From NCBI GenBank assembly GCA_026387665.1, contig JAPLLG010000007.1, forward strand, positions 248,001 to 312,000: DNA of 64,000 nt. The letters run 5' to 3'. The first letter of the stretch is position 1; each line of letters opens with the position of its first letter. A program made the position numbers and the translations under genes. The notes under the pieces were generated by a model. That model was not told where the DNA came from and did no database searches. It saw nothing but the letters and a program-made list of their open reading frames with translations. The stretch comes from Nitrospirota bacterium (GTDB lineage: Bacteria; Nitrospirota; Nitrospiria; Nitrospirales; Nitrospiraceae). Below are positions 1-8,408 of the stretch, in pieces.

Positions 1-1221
<1,221 letters not shown>

Positions 1222-1721
1222 GAGTATCCTCTCAAGCCCTCAGCTGCATCATCGTTGGCAGCGCTCGCACGTGGTGAACCATGGGAAATTGTCCTGAAAC
1301 TCAATGAATAGCGAATAGCAATACAGTTGATGATCTCTGTCGTGTGTGTCAGCTAAAGAGGGTGACCTGTGAAGGACTTACTGGTTTGCGCCTGGTATTA
1401 ATCAGGATACGACTCTGTCTCATAACTGCGGATATTGTCGCAAGCAGGAATTCATGCCGAGCTGATTCATCTCTATCACTTGAGCAGTTGTGGCTTGTTT
1501 CGAGATGCGTCCAGAGAGTCTTGTGTGTGGAGAGAACACTGAACCGAGCTGAGATGTTAGCCAGAGGATAACGCGGGCGGCGCGCCTTGTCAACAGGAAT
1601 CACGCTCTTTTTCGCCAGCCTCCGGTTCTTCCTCTTTCCCCTCGTCCAGCCGGCGGCGCGGTTGCAGCAGAAAAGACTGGTGTGCTACATGAGGAGATCC
1701 TTCATCGAGGCCCACGGTCTT
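1222..1721. other. Intergenic region between rho and the DUF2203 gene
   Basis: About 500 bases between divergent genes. Roughly 1280-1560 is visibly less GC-rich than the flanks. I see no convincing open frame, tRNA or repeat. Long rho leaders are common because Rho often controls its own synthesis, so part of this stretch may be rho leader and promoter. That is inference; no clear sigma-70 promoter was found. Confidence 0.4.
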
Positions 1722-2135
1722 ATGGAACACGACAACGAACAAGAACAACACGAGCGCATGTTCACGCTGTCCGAGGCGAACCGCCTGATCCCCCAGCTGA
1801 ACGCCAAACTGATCTCGATCCAACAAGCCAAGGCCGTCCTGGCCCGCACGAAGGAAGAGATCAAGAAGGCCAGCGCGAGGTCCGAGTATGGCGGCGGCAG
1901 CACCGTGGGGCATCTCTATATCTCAGGCCTGCAACAGGTCAGCACCAATCTTCAAGCGATTCAGGAGCTCGGCATCCTGGTGAAGGATCTGGATCTCGGC
2001 CTCTGCGACTTCCCCCATCTGCATGACGGCCGGGTCGTCTATCTCTGCTGGAAGCTCGGCGAACAGGAAGTGCGCTGGTGGCATGAAACGACCACCGGCT
2101 ATAAAGATCGCTCCCCGATCGAAGACCTGGCCTGA
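1722..2135 (+). CDS. DUF2203 family protein
   Basis: Small soluble protein of unknown function, 137 residues from the chosen start. The core runs from FTLSEANRLIPQLNAKL through a helical stretch rich in Lys and Glu to FPHLHDGRVVYLCWKLGE and VRWWHE, the pattern I associate with DUF2203. The frame is open upstream to a TTG at 1587, but the extra N-terminus is Phe/Leu/Arg-rich and unlike the family. ATG at 1722 has a weak GAGG about 11 bases upstream, and ATG at 1758 is also possible. No biochemical role is known to me. The YCII gene follows 32 bases later and may be cotranscribed. Confidence 0.75.
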   Translation: MEHDNEQEQHERMFTLSEANRLIPQLNAKLISIQQAKAVLARTKEEIKKASARSEYGGGSTVGHLYISGLQQVSTNLQAIQELGILVKDLDLGLCDFPHLHDGRVVYLCWKLGEQEVRWWHETTTGYKDRSPIEDLA

Positions 2136-2167
2136 GCGCAACGGCACACCCCACCCGCGAGACATCC

Positions 2168-2446
2168 ATGAAATTCGTCATTCTCGGATTCGACGGTCCC
2201 GACGGAGAGGCCAAGCGAAAAATCTATCGCCCGGCGCATCTCGCCAATATGGAACCCCTCGACGCGCAAGGCCGCGTCGTGCTGGCAGGTCCGCTCACAG
2301 ATAAAACCGGAAGCCTGATCATCATTGAGGCAGACTCGCTAGAAGAGGCGCAACGGTTCGCGAACGAAGACCCCTATACAGTCCATGGCGTGTTTGAACG
2401 GGTCGAGGTCCACCCCTTCACGCAAGTCTTCCCCAAAGAACGATAG
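2168..2446 (+). CDS. YCII-related protein (YciI-like)
   Basis: 92-residue protein with the ferredoxin-like fold typical of YCII proteins. Visible hallmarks are the beta strand MKFVILGFDG, the RPAHLANMEPL segment with the conserved His, GRVVLAGPL, and the C-terminal DPYTVHGVFERVEVHPF block with the conserved Asp-Pro and His. YCII proteins are small, poorly characterised enzymes or sensors; some have dehydrochlorinase-like activity in other bacteria. No substrate can be inferred here. It lies just downstream of the DUF2203 gene on the same strand. Confidence 0.85.
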   Translation: MKFVILGFDGPDGEAKRKIYRPAHLANMEPLDAQGRVVLAGPLTDKTGSLIIIEADSLEEAQRFANEDPYTVHGVFERVEVHPFTQVFPKER

Positions 2447-2617
2447 GCCAACGGCCCACCGTTACTTGCCAGATAGAGCCCATGTACAGCGTGAGCTCCT
2501 TTCACTGACCCCCTCGCACGGCACACGATTGCGCAAGCCCCGTAACATGCTGAATACAGGCCAACAATCAGCCAGATATCACAGAATCCTGTGGCAGACT
2601 GCGGCCTCACGCCTGGT

Positions 2618-2647
2618 TTGACAGGACAAAAGAGCCAATCTTATAAT
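2618..2647 (+). promoter_or_regulatory. Perfect-consensus sigma-70 promoter of the oxidoreductase operon
   Basis: TTGACA at 2618-2623 and TATAAT at 2642-2647, separated by 18 bases. Both hexamers match the consensus at all six positions. Transcription would start near 2654, about 210 bases before the first operon ATG at 2867. No other gene on this strand lies between, so it most likely drives the five oxidoreductase genes. Confidence 0.8.
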
Positions 2648-2653
2648 AACCGA

Positions 2654-2866
2654 CGCTTTGCTGCCGTGATTGGCACCTGCCGCCAGCGCCCGCATTGTTA
2701 GGACGAAAGGCCTAAGCCTTCTTAGTTCGATAGCCCAAAATTTCGCATCGGTGGGCCTTCTGCGAGGTTGCGGGTGACTTGGAAAAAGCTTAGAGTAAAG
2801 AAAGTCTAGATCATCAGAAAACCTGTATTTCTCGTTCCTTAACCCCTTGCCGGAGAGTAAGCCGCA
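2654..2866 (+). other. Long 5' leader of the oxidoreductase operon
   Basis: About 210 untranslated bases between the predicted start point and the ATG at 2867; together with 2447-2617 this makes a 420-base stretch without a gene. The leader has short self-complementary pieces such as GGCCTAAGCC near 2710-2720. It ends with GGAGAGTAAGCCGCA directly before the start codon, which supplies the ribosome binding site. I recognise no known riboswitch class. Confidence 0.4.
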
Positions 2867-3502
2867 ATGACTCAGTATCGCGTCCTTCCAGGCCCGGAAC
2901 ATTTCCTTCCTCCATCGGCTGCAAGCATGGGGATCTGCTTGCCAAACCCTGGGGAAGCTCATATCAACGGTGTCATCGTCCCAGAGGAAAAGGCATACGA
3001 AGAAGCGGCGAAGCAATTCCTCATGGCCAAAGTGCCGACCATTTTCCCGGGCCCTTTGGTCCTGTGGGCGTGGAACGAGAAGGCGGCCAAGAAGGCCACC
3101 GCCGTCCGGCACCTCTACAACACGCTCAAAGAATGCATGCAGCCTGGGCAAACGCCTATGCTGATCCCGATGCCGGACTACCGCCCCAAATACCCCAAAA
3201 TCAATCCCGAAGTCGAAATCAATCCCAACCACCCGAACCTGACTATCTGGCACAATAAAATCGATTGCTGCATGTTCATCGGGGTCCATTGCCACCAGGC
3301 AAACCTGGCGCTCAAAATCATTCGTGGCGGCACCTCCTGCTACACGATTGCCATGTGCGCGCAAGCCGGCCATGAAGACGCCATGCTGTCGTTCCGCGAC
3401 GCATCGGTCGAAAAGATCATGAAATTGGCCGAGTGGGTGAAGAAGTTGAAAGGGACAGTCCAACCACGGCTGACGTCAGCAAAGAGCGGAGCTTCAAACT
3501 AA
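2867..3502 (+). CDS. 2-oxoacid:ferredoxin oxidoreductase, epsilon-type accessory subunit
   Basis: 211-residue first gene of a five-gene cluster. It resembles the small subunit often annotated as carbon-monoxide-dehydrogenase beta-like in the five-subunit pyruvate/2-oxoglutarate:ferredoxin oxidoreductases of Hydrogenobacter and Nitrospira. Visible blocks are PNPGEAHINGVIVPEEKAYE, IFPGPLVLWAWNE, WHNKIDCCMFIGVHCHQAN and GGTSCYTIAMCAQAGHEDAM. The CC and HCH residues could bind a metal, but this is unproven. It lacks the thiamine and ferredoxin motifs, so it is an accessory subunit. The start ATG has GGAGAG upstream. The alpha subunit follows 39 bases later. Confidence 0.8.
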   Translation: MTQYRVLPGPEHFLPPSAASMGICLPNPGEAHINGVIVPEEKAYEEAAKQFLMAKVPTIFPGPLVLWAWNEKAAKKATAVRHLYNTLKECMQPGQTPMLIPMPDYRPKYPKINPEVEINPNHPNLTIWHNKIDCCMFIGVHCHQANLALKIIRGGTSCYTIAMCAQAGHEDAMLSFRDASVEKIMKLAEWVKKLKGTVQPRLTSAKSGASN

Positions 3503-3541
3503 CACGTTTGAAGCTCTGAAGAGAGTGAAAGGAGCTGAACC

Positions 3542-4750
3542 ATGGCAGACACACATTCGGTCATCGGCACAAAGAATAAAAAAGGGCAGACCTTTACCGA
3601 CACCTGGAAGATGATGAACGAGGCGCCACGCACGCCGTCGTTCTATACGGGCAGCGAAGTCATTAAAGAAGCCCTCCGGCGGGCCAGCTGCGACGTCATG
3701 ATCGCCTACCCGATTACCCCGCAGAGCGAAGCGGCCGCCTTGATTGGCGAACTCTTTGCCGAGGGCTACATCGGCGACTACTTCCGCGGCGAGAGCGAAT
3801 TCGCCGTCATGTCACAATGCGCGGGAGCGGCCTTCGGCGGCGCGCGCGTATTTACGACGACCGCGGGCCCCGGCACGATGCGCGCGATGGAGAACTTCCC
3901 GATGTGGTCCGGCGCACGGTTGCCGATCCAGATGATCGTCACCTGCCGCGGCATCAATTCACCGCTCTCGATTCAGCCCGACACACTCGAAATCGCCTAT
4001 CTATTGAATACCGGCATGCTCGTCTGGCATGCGGAAACCGCGCAGGACTTCTTCGATTGGATCCTCATGGGGTACATGGTCTCGGAAGAGCCGGATGTGC
4101 ACCTTCCCTTGGCGCTCTGCTGCGACGGGTTCTTCGTGACGCACACCAAGGACGTGGTCAACCTGACCCCGGCCGACATGTGCCTGCCTCCCTATGACCC
4201 CTACCGCTCGCCCGTGCCCTGCATGGACATGGAATGTCCGCCGGTCCGGATGATGCGCGATCCCTTCGTCATGAAGAGCAACTACATCAGCTACGCCACC
4301 CACGCGTCCTGGCAGCAAGAAGTCTGGGCGGCAGTGGAACGGTCCCGCAAACACACGATCAAGTGGTTGAACGGGCTGATCGAAACGGAAAATACCGACG
4401 CCGACGTCATCATCGTCGCCTCCGGCACGGCCGTGTCACAGGGCCGCGAAGCCATCCGCCTCCTCGAAGATGAAGGCATCCGTTGCGGGCTGGTCAAGGT
4501 CAAAGTCTTGCGGCCATGGCCGGGCGAAGAAATCCGCGAAGCCACGAAGAACGCCAAACACATCATCGTCCCGGAATTCAATGTGACCGGCTGGCTGGCC
4601 AAGGAAATCAAAGCCACCATCCCCAACAGCGAACGGGTGCACGCAGGCCCGCGCGTCTGCGGCGGCATGACGATGCCACCGGAAATCATCGTCTCAGAAA
4701 TCAAGACCCTGCTTGGGATGACCACCGTGTCGATGGCCAGTCGAGGCTGA
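3542..4750 (+). CDS. 2-oxoacid:ferredoxin oxidoreductase, alpha subunit
   Basis: 402-residue alpha chain of a pyruvate or 2-oxoglutarate:ferredoxin oxidoreductase, the enzyme that carboxylates acetyl-CoA or succinyl-CoA in the reductive TCA cycle. The N-terminal pyrimidine-binding domain contains the hallmark AYPITPQSE (about residues 59-67) and GESEFAVMSQCAGAAFGGAR; the C-terminal domain carries VIIVASGTAVSQGREA and the conserved VLRPWP. A good ribosome site (AAAGGAG) sits nine bases before ATG. Sequence alone does not tell pyruvate from 2-oxoglutarate specificity. Nitrospira genomes carry near-identical paralogous clusters for both. Confidence 0.92.
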   Translation: MADTHSVIGTKNKKGQTFTDTWKMMNEAPRTPSFYTGSEVIKEALRRASCDVMIAYPITPQSEAAALIGELFAEGYIGDYFRGESEFAVMSQCAGAAFGGARVFTTTAGPGTMRAMENFPMWSGARLPIQMIVTCRGINSPLSIQPDTLEIAYLLNTGMLVWHAETAQDFFDWILMGYMVSEEPDVHLPLALCCDGFFVTHTKDVVNLTPADMCLPPYDPYRSPVPCMDMECPPVRMMRDPFVMKSNYISYATHASWQQEVWAAVERSRKHTIKWLNGLIETENTDADVIIVASGTAVSQGREAIRLLEDEGIRCGLVKVKVLRPWPGEEIREATKNAKHIIVPEFNVTGWLAKEIKATIPNSERVHAGPRVCGGMTMPPEIIVSEIKTLLGMTTVSMASRG

Positions 4751-4812
4751 TCGGACCGAGGCAAACAAGCACTACACGCCCTGAATAAGACGCACGTATT
4801 GAGGAGGCCATC

Positions 4813-5718
4813 ATGAGCAAGGAACGTATCAAGATTTCTGAAGACCTGTACGACATCATGCCGTCCGACTATCAAGACCTGGTCAAGAGCGCGACCTACG
4901 GCAAAGAAGACCGGGGCTGGAAGGATATCGGCAACAGCAAGGAACTGATCGAGCAGCATTCTCTCTGCGCCGGCTGCCCGGAATCCATGGCCTTCCGCTA
5001 CATCCTGGCCTCCTTGCCTAACCCCGAAGACACCGTCATGGTCGGCTCCACCGGCTGCACCAGCCTGGTGTTCCCCATGGTGGCCGTGCACAACATCCAC
5101 TCCCTCTTCGGCAACCAGAACGCCATCGCCTCCGGCTTGAAGCGCGCCTTGAGCGTCCGCTTCCCGGGCCGGACGAAAGACGTGGTCGTGCTGGCCGGCG
5201 ACGGCGCCACCGTCGATATCGGCCTCGACATGACGTTGCAGGCCTGGTTCCGCCAGGAGAAGTTCACCACGATTTGCTTCGACAACGAACTGTACGCCAA
5301 CACGGGCGGCCAGGAGAGCGGTCTGATGCAGAAGGGCTTCGTGGCCAAGATGGCACCGGTCGGGAAGCTCTTCGACAAGGTTCGCCTGCCGGAAATCGCC
5401 CGCGAATCGGGCTGTCATTACGTGGTGCAATGCACCGTCAGCAAACCGTCCCTCATTGAGAAGGTGATCAAGAACGCGGTCATGATCGCGCGCGAAATCG
5501 GCCCGACTTATCTCCAGCTCTACACACCCTGCATTCTCGAAATCGGGAAGAACAGCATGGAAGGGCTTCAGGAGATGCGGGATTCTGAGAAGCCGACCGA
5601 GCGCTTCGCCTACAAAGAGTACATCAGCGAACCGGCCAAGCAGCTCCTGGCAGAGATGGCCGCCAAGGACAAAGAAAAGAAGGCCGCGGCCAAGCAGCTC
5701 GCCGCTCAGGGCGCCTAA
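4813..5718 (+). CDS. 2-oxoacid:ferredoxin oxidoreductase, beta subunit
   Basis: 301-residue catalytic chain that binds thiamine diphosphate and a [4Fe-4S] cluster. CAGCPES near residue 53 supplies two cluster cysteines. GDGATVDIGLDMTLQAW followed by ICFDNELYANTGGQESG is the thiamine-diphosphate/Mg motif (GDG...N...TGGQ). The C-terminus is a Lys/Ala-rich tail (KDKEKKAAAKQLAAQGA). It follows alpha after 62 bases, with GAGGAGG before the ATG. It works with alpha, gamma and delta to pass two electrons to or from ferredoxin. Confidence 0.93.
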   Translation: MSKERIKISEDLYDIMPSDYQDLVKSATYGKEDRGWKDIGNSKELIEQHSLCAGCPESMAFRYILASLPNPEDTVMVGSTGCTSLVFPMVAVHNIHSLFGNQNAIASGLKRALSVRFPGRTKDVVVLAGDGATVDIGLDMTLQAWFRQEKFTTICFDNELYANTGGQESGLMQKGFVAKMAPVGKLFDKVRLPEIARESGCHYVVQCTVSKPSLIEKVIKNAVMIAREIGPTYLQLYTPCILEIGKNSMEGLQEMRDSEKPTERFAYKEYISEPAKQLLAEMAAKDKEKKAAAKQLAAQGA

Positions 5719-5742
5719 TCCGATTCTGAAGGAGAGACGATT

Positions 5743-6450
5743 ATGATCAAGAAAAGACTGAACATCCGGATGTCGGGATTAGGCGGGCAGGGCGCCGTCA
5801 CTGCCGCGCATGTCATGGCCATGGCCGCCAACCGCGACGGCAAGTTTTCGATCTCCAATCCCTTCTTCGGCGCCGAAAAGCGCATGGCGCCGGCGGAGAG
5901 CTATTGCCGGATCGGCATTGAGCGGATCTACGACCGCGGCGAGCTGGTATTCCCCGACGTCATCCAGGTGTTCCATCCGCAGGTCATCACGATGGGGAAG
6001 AGCTACACGATGCCCTTCTACTCCGGCGTGAAGGAAGGCGGCCTCGTCATCATCAACTCCGACCAGGAGTTGCTGTCGGCCGATGACATTGAACGGCTCA
6101 AGAGCCTGAACGTCGCCTTGTTTTACATCGCGGGCACCGAGCTCGCGATCGAGGTGGCCGGCACCGAATTATCGACGAATATGGCGATGATCGGAGCGGT
6201 CGCGGGCATCACCAAGTGCGTCTCCATGGAATCCCTGGACGGCGCCTTGCAGGAACGGTTCGGGAAGAAGTTCGTCGCCTCGGGCGGAACCGCGTCCCTG
6301 GACGAAGCAATCAAGAAGAAGTTTGCCAAGAAGGAAATGTTGCTGGCCAAGAATCTGGCAACCGTGAAGGCGGCCTATGATATCGCCAGTAAATGGGCCG
6401 AAGAGAATAAGTATGAGCTGCGAGTCGGCAATCCTGCCGTCGCCGCTTAA
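5743..6450 (+). CDS. 2-oxoacid:ferredoxin oxidoreductase, gamma subunit
   Basis: 235-residue gamma chain. The N-terminus NIRMSGLGGQGAVTAAHVMAMAA is the glycine-rich GxGGQG signature of POR/KOR gamma subunits, followed by FGAEKRMAPAESYCRIG and the central NSD segment. Length is normal for the family. It is separated from beta by 24 bases and from delta by 18, with AGGAGAG before its ATG, so the genes form one transcription unit. Confidence 0.92.
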   Translation: MIKKRLNIRMSGLGGQGAVTAAHVMAMAANRDGKFSISNPFFGAEKRMAPAESYCRIGIERIYDRGELVFPDVIQVFHPQVITMGKSYTMPFYSGVKEGGLVIINSDQELLSADDIERLKSLNVALFYIAGTELAIEVAGTELSTNMAMIGAVAGITKCVSMESLDGALQERFGKKFVASGGTASLDEAIKKKFAKKEMLLAKNLATVKAAYDIASKWAEENKYELRVGNPAVAA

Positions 6451-6468
6451 CGAGAGAGAAGGAACCGC

Positions 6469-6747
6469 ATGTATAACGTAGCGCAAGTCATCGATGAAAA
6501 ATGCGTGGCCAAAAAGGGATGCCGCCTCTGCATCATGTATTGTCCCGAGGCCAACTGCCTGGATCTCAATTCGACCAAGATGGTGGCCGAAGTAACGATT
6601 GACCGCTGCAAGGGCTGTGAGCTCTGCGTGGTCGTCTGCGACGCGGCGAAGCACAATGCCATCAGCATGCAAGCCGTCAGCGCCACCGGGCAGCTGATTG
6701 CTCATAAGGGCGAGTCCGCCGCCATTGGGCAAGCCTACCAAGGATAA
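6469..6747 (+). CDS. 2-oxoacid:ferredoxin oxidoreductase, delta (ferredoxin-like) subunit
   Basis: 92-residue iron-sulfur subunit that carries electrons from the beta-chain cluster to ferredoxin. The second cluster motif CKGCELCVVVCD is canonical (Cx2Cx2Cx3C). The first is stretched: C12, C18, C21 and C25-Pro, so the spacing after the first Cys is five residues instead of two, with an extra Cys at 30. Both probably still bind [4Fe-4S] clusters. It is the last gene of the operon and is followed directly by a hairpin terminator. Confidence 0.88.
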   Translation: MYNVAQVIDEKCVAKKGCRLCIMYCPEANCLDLNSTKMVAEVTIDRCKGCELCVVVCDAAKHNAISMQAVSATGQLIAHKGESAAIGQAYQG

Positions 6748-6776
6748 TTGTTTCGTGTAGCGGGCTTCCCGCGCAA

Positions 6777-6808
6777 GACCCCATGGCGCCTGCGCTATGG
6801 GTTTTTTT
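6777..6808 (+). terminator. Rho-independent terminator after the oxidoreductase operon
   Basis: ACCCCATGGCGC at 6778-6789 pairs with GCGCTATGGGT at 6792-6802 (one bulge, two-base loop), and is followed by a run of seven T. It lies 30 bases after the delta stop codon. Confidence 0.8.
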
Positions 6809-6833
6809 GTTGGTGCCGCTGGGGAGGGAACAG

Positions 6834-7103
6834 ATGGAAGCTGAAGACAACGTCATTCATGAGCTCCTGCAAGAGATTGCCGGACTGATCAACGAGTACC
6901 CCAAGGTGCTCGAACGGCGCGCCGCCGATATCCATGCCAGCGGGAAGGACCCGGACTTGGCGCAGGCGCTCGTCAAGGCTGCCGACACCATGCGCGACAG
7001 CGGCAATCTCTACCTGACCTGGGCGAAACACTACGCCTCCGTCGCCGCAGGTAATACGGATGCAAGTTCGGATGAAGACGAAACTCAGGATTTCGACGTC
7101 TAA
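6834..7103 (+). CDS. Small hypothetical protein
   Basis: 89 residues, mainly alpha-helical and acidic at the C-terminus (DASSDEDETQDFDV). The frame extends upstream into the terminator, but ATG at 6834 has a clear GGGAGG six bases before it, giving MEAEDNVIHELLQEIAGL as the start. No cysteine, signal peptide or membrane segment is seen. I do not recognise the family. It sits alone between the oxidoreductase terminator and tRNA-Asn. Confidence 0.7.
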   Translation: MEAEDNVIHELLQEIAGLINEYPKVLERRAADIHASGKDPDLAQALVKAADTMRDSGNLYLTWAKHYASVAAGNTDASSDEDETQDFDV

Positions 7104-7204
7104 CGGAATAGCGTCCAGCAAAACAAGTTCTGCGCCGATCGAAAAAAGTCTCCCCCCCGCCGAAATCTTTTGCTAGAATGCGCAGTCCGATATGGCGGTC
7201 TCGT

Positions 7205-7279
7205 TCCCCGGTAGCTCAGTGGTAGAGCAGCCGGCTGTTAACCGGCTGGTCGCAGGTTCGACTCCTGCCCGGGGAGCCA
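7205..7279 (+). tRNA. tRNA-Asn (anticodon GTT)
   Basis: Full cloverleaf: acceptor stem TCCCCGG/CCGGGGA, D arm GCTC...GAGC, anticodon stem GCCGG/CCGGC with loop CTGTTAA (anticodon GTT), T arm GCAGG..CCTGC with TTCGACT loop, discriminator G and encoded CCA. An extended -10 box TGCTAGAAT at 7171-7179 lies suitably upstream. Confidence 0.97.
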
Positions 7280-7286
7280 CCATCGC

Positions 7287-7320
7287 AAGGCCTTCGAGAC
7301 CTCTCTCGAAGGCCTTTGTC
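7287..7320 (+). terminator. Terminator after tRNA-Asn
   Basis: A perfect 11-bp stem (GGCCTTCGAGA / TCTCGAAGGCC, 7289-7299 with 7304-7314) with a CCTC loop, extended by flanking AA/TT and followed by a T-rich tail (TTTGTCGTTTT). It begins eight bases after the tRNA 3' end. Confidence 0.85.
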
Positions 7321-7391
7321 GTTTTCGCAGACGCACTACCCGCTTCGCCGCTGGGTCACCATTCATACTGCGGAGCCATAGAAGATTCTTT

Positions 7392-8408
7392 ATGATGACG
7401 TCTAGGGCACCTGACTGGCGCGAGTTCACACCGGCAACCCTGCTCCGCAACCAGCACCTCATGACGATCGTTCCAGGCTATTGGCCGCGCCGGGCCCTGC
7501 TATCCGGCATACCGGCCGAATCACGACTCTTCACCACCGATCCCAAGACCCAGTTGCTCGGCTTCTGCCATTGGCAGCCAAACCGGACAGGCTGCCAGAC
7601 CCTGTTGCTCGTGCACGGGCTTGAAGGCTCCAGCGAGTCCCACTACATGCAGGGGATTGCCACGAAAGCCTATCGCGCAGGGATGAACGTCATCCGCCTG
7701 AACCAGCGGACCTGTGGCGGAACCGAACGGCTGACGCCGACCCTCTATAACAGCGGCCTGAGTCAGGACTATCGAGCCATCGTCCAGGAATTGGCGAGCC
7801 TGGATAAACTCACCCGTATCTGGCTGGTCGGCTATTCAATGGGGGGGAATCTCGTCCTGAAAGCAGCAGGCGAACTCGGCTCGTCAGAGGCGGCTCTGGC
7901 CGGGGTGATCGCAGTCTGTCCGAATATCGATCCCACCCAATGCGCCAAAGCCTTGGAAGAGCCTCGCAACTGGCTCTACCACTATCACTTTTTGACCAAG
8001 CTCAAATCGCGCATGAAGCGCAAGGCAGCGCTCTTTCCAGAGAGATGGGACCTCACAGGGCTGGACCGCATCCACATCATCAGCGAGTTCGACGACCGAT
8101 ACACGGCCCCGGACGGCGGCTACGCCAGCGGGCCAGACTACTACGATCGCGCAGGGTCGCGGCACGTACTGGAAAAGATTGCCGTGCCGACCACCGTCGT
8201 CACAGCGCAGGACGATCCCTTTATTCCCTATTCGATGTTTGCCCTTGCGGCCATCAAGCGGAACCCCCTCATCAGGCTGATGGCCCCCCACCATGGAGGC
8301 CACTGCGGGTTCCTTCAGGGGGCACGGAACAATGAAGACAGGTTTTGGGTGGAAAACCGAATCGTCGAATCGATCAGAACAGCAGGAGAGAGCGATCAGG
8401 CAGTCTGA
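7392..8408 (+). CDS. YheT-type alpha/beta hydrolase
   Basis: 338-residue serine hydrolase of the YheT/UPF0017 group, cytosolic. Visible features are the oxyanion region LLVHGLEGSSES (about residues 71-84), NQRTCGGTE typical of YheT, nucleophile elbow GYSMGGN with Ser149, the acid in AQDDPFIP, and the catalytic His in HHGGHCGF near the end. Members are esterases of unclear natural substrate. The start may be either of two adjacent ATG codons (7392, 7395). The gene ends by overlapping the 3' end of the convergent pafA by 13 bases, with no terminator hairpin between them. Confidence 0.88.
   Translation: MMTSRAPDWREFTPATLLRNQHLMTIVPGYWPRRALLSGIPAESRLFTTDPKTQLLGFCHWQPNRTGCQTLLLVHGLEGSSESHYMQGIATKAYRAGMNVIRLNQRTCGGTERLTPTLYNSGLSQDYRAIVQELASLDKLTRIWLVGYSMGGNLVLKAAGELGSSEAALAGVIAVCPNIDPTQCAKALEEPRNWLYHYHFLTKLKSRMKRKAALFPERWDLTGLDRIHIISEFDDRYTAPDGGYASGPDYYDRAGSRHVLEKIAVPTTVVTAQDDPFIPYSMFALAAIKRNPLIRLMAPHHGGHCGFLQGARNNEDRFWVENRIVESIRTAGESDQAV

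Noticed and set aside
1344-1603. Open frames on both strands in the rho upstream gap
   Set aside because: No ribosome site, no recognisable protein features and overlapping frames on both strands; treated as non-coding.
2579-3463. Long minus-strand open frame of 294 codons
   Set aside because: It lies opposite the epsilon-type subunit gene and the promoter and is a GC-codon shadow with low-complexity His/Arg/Asp content.
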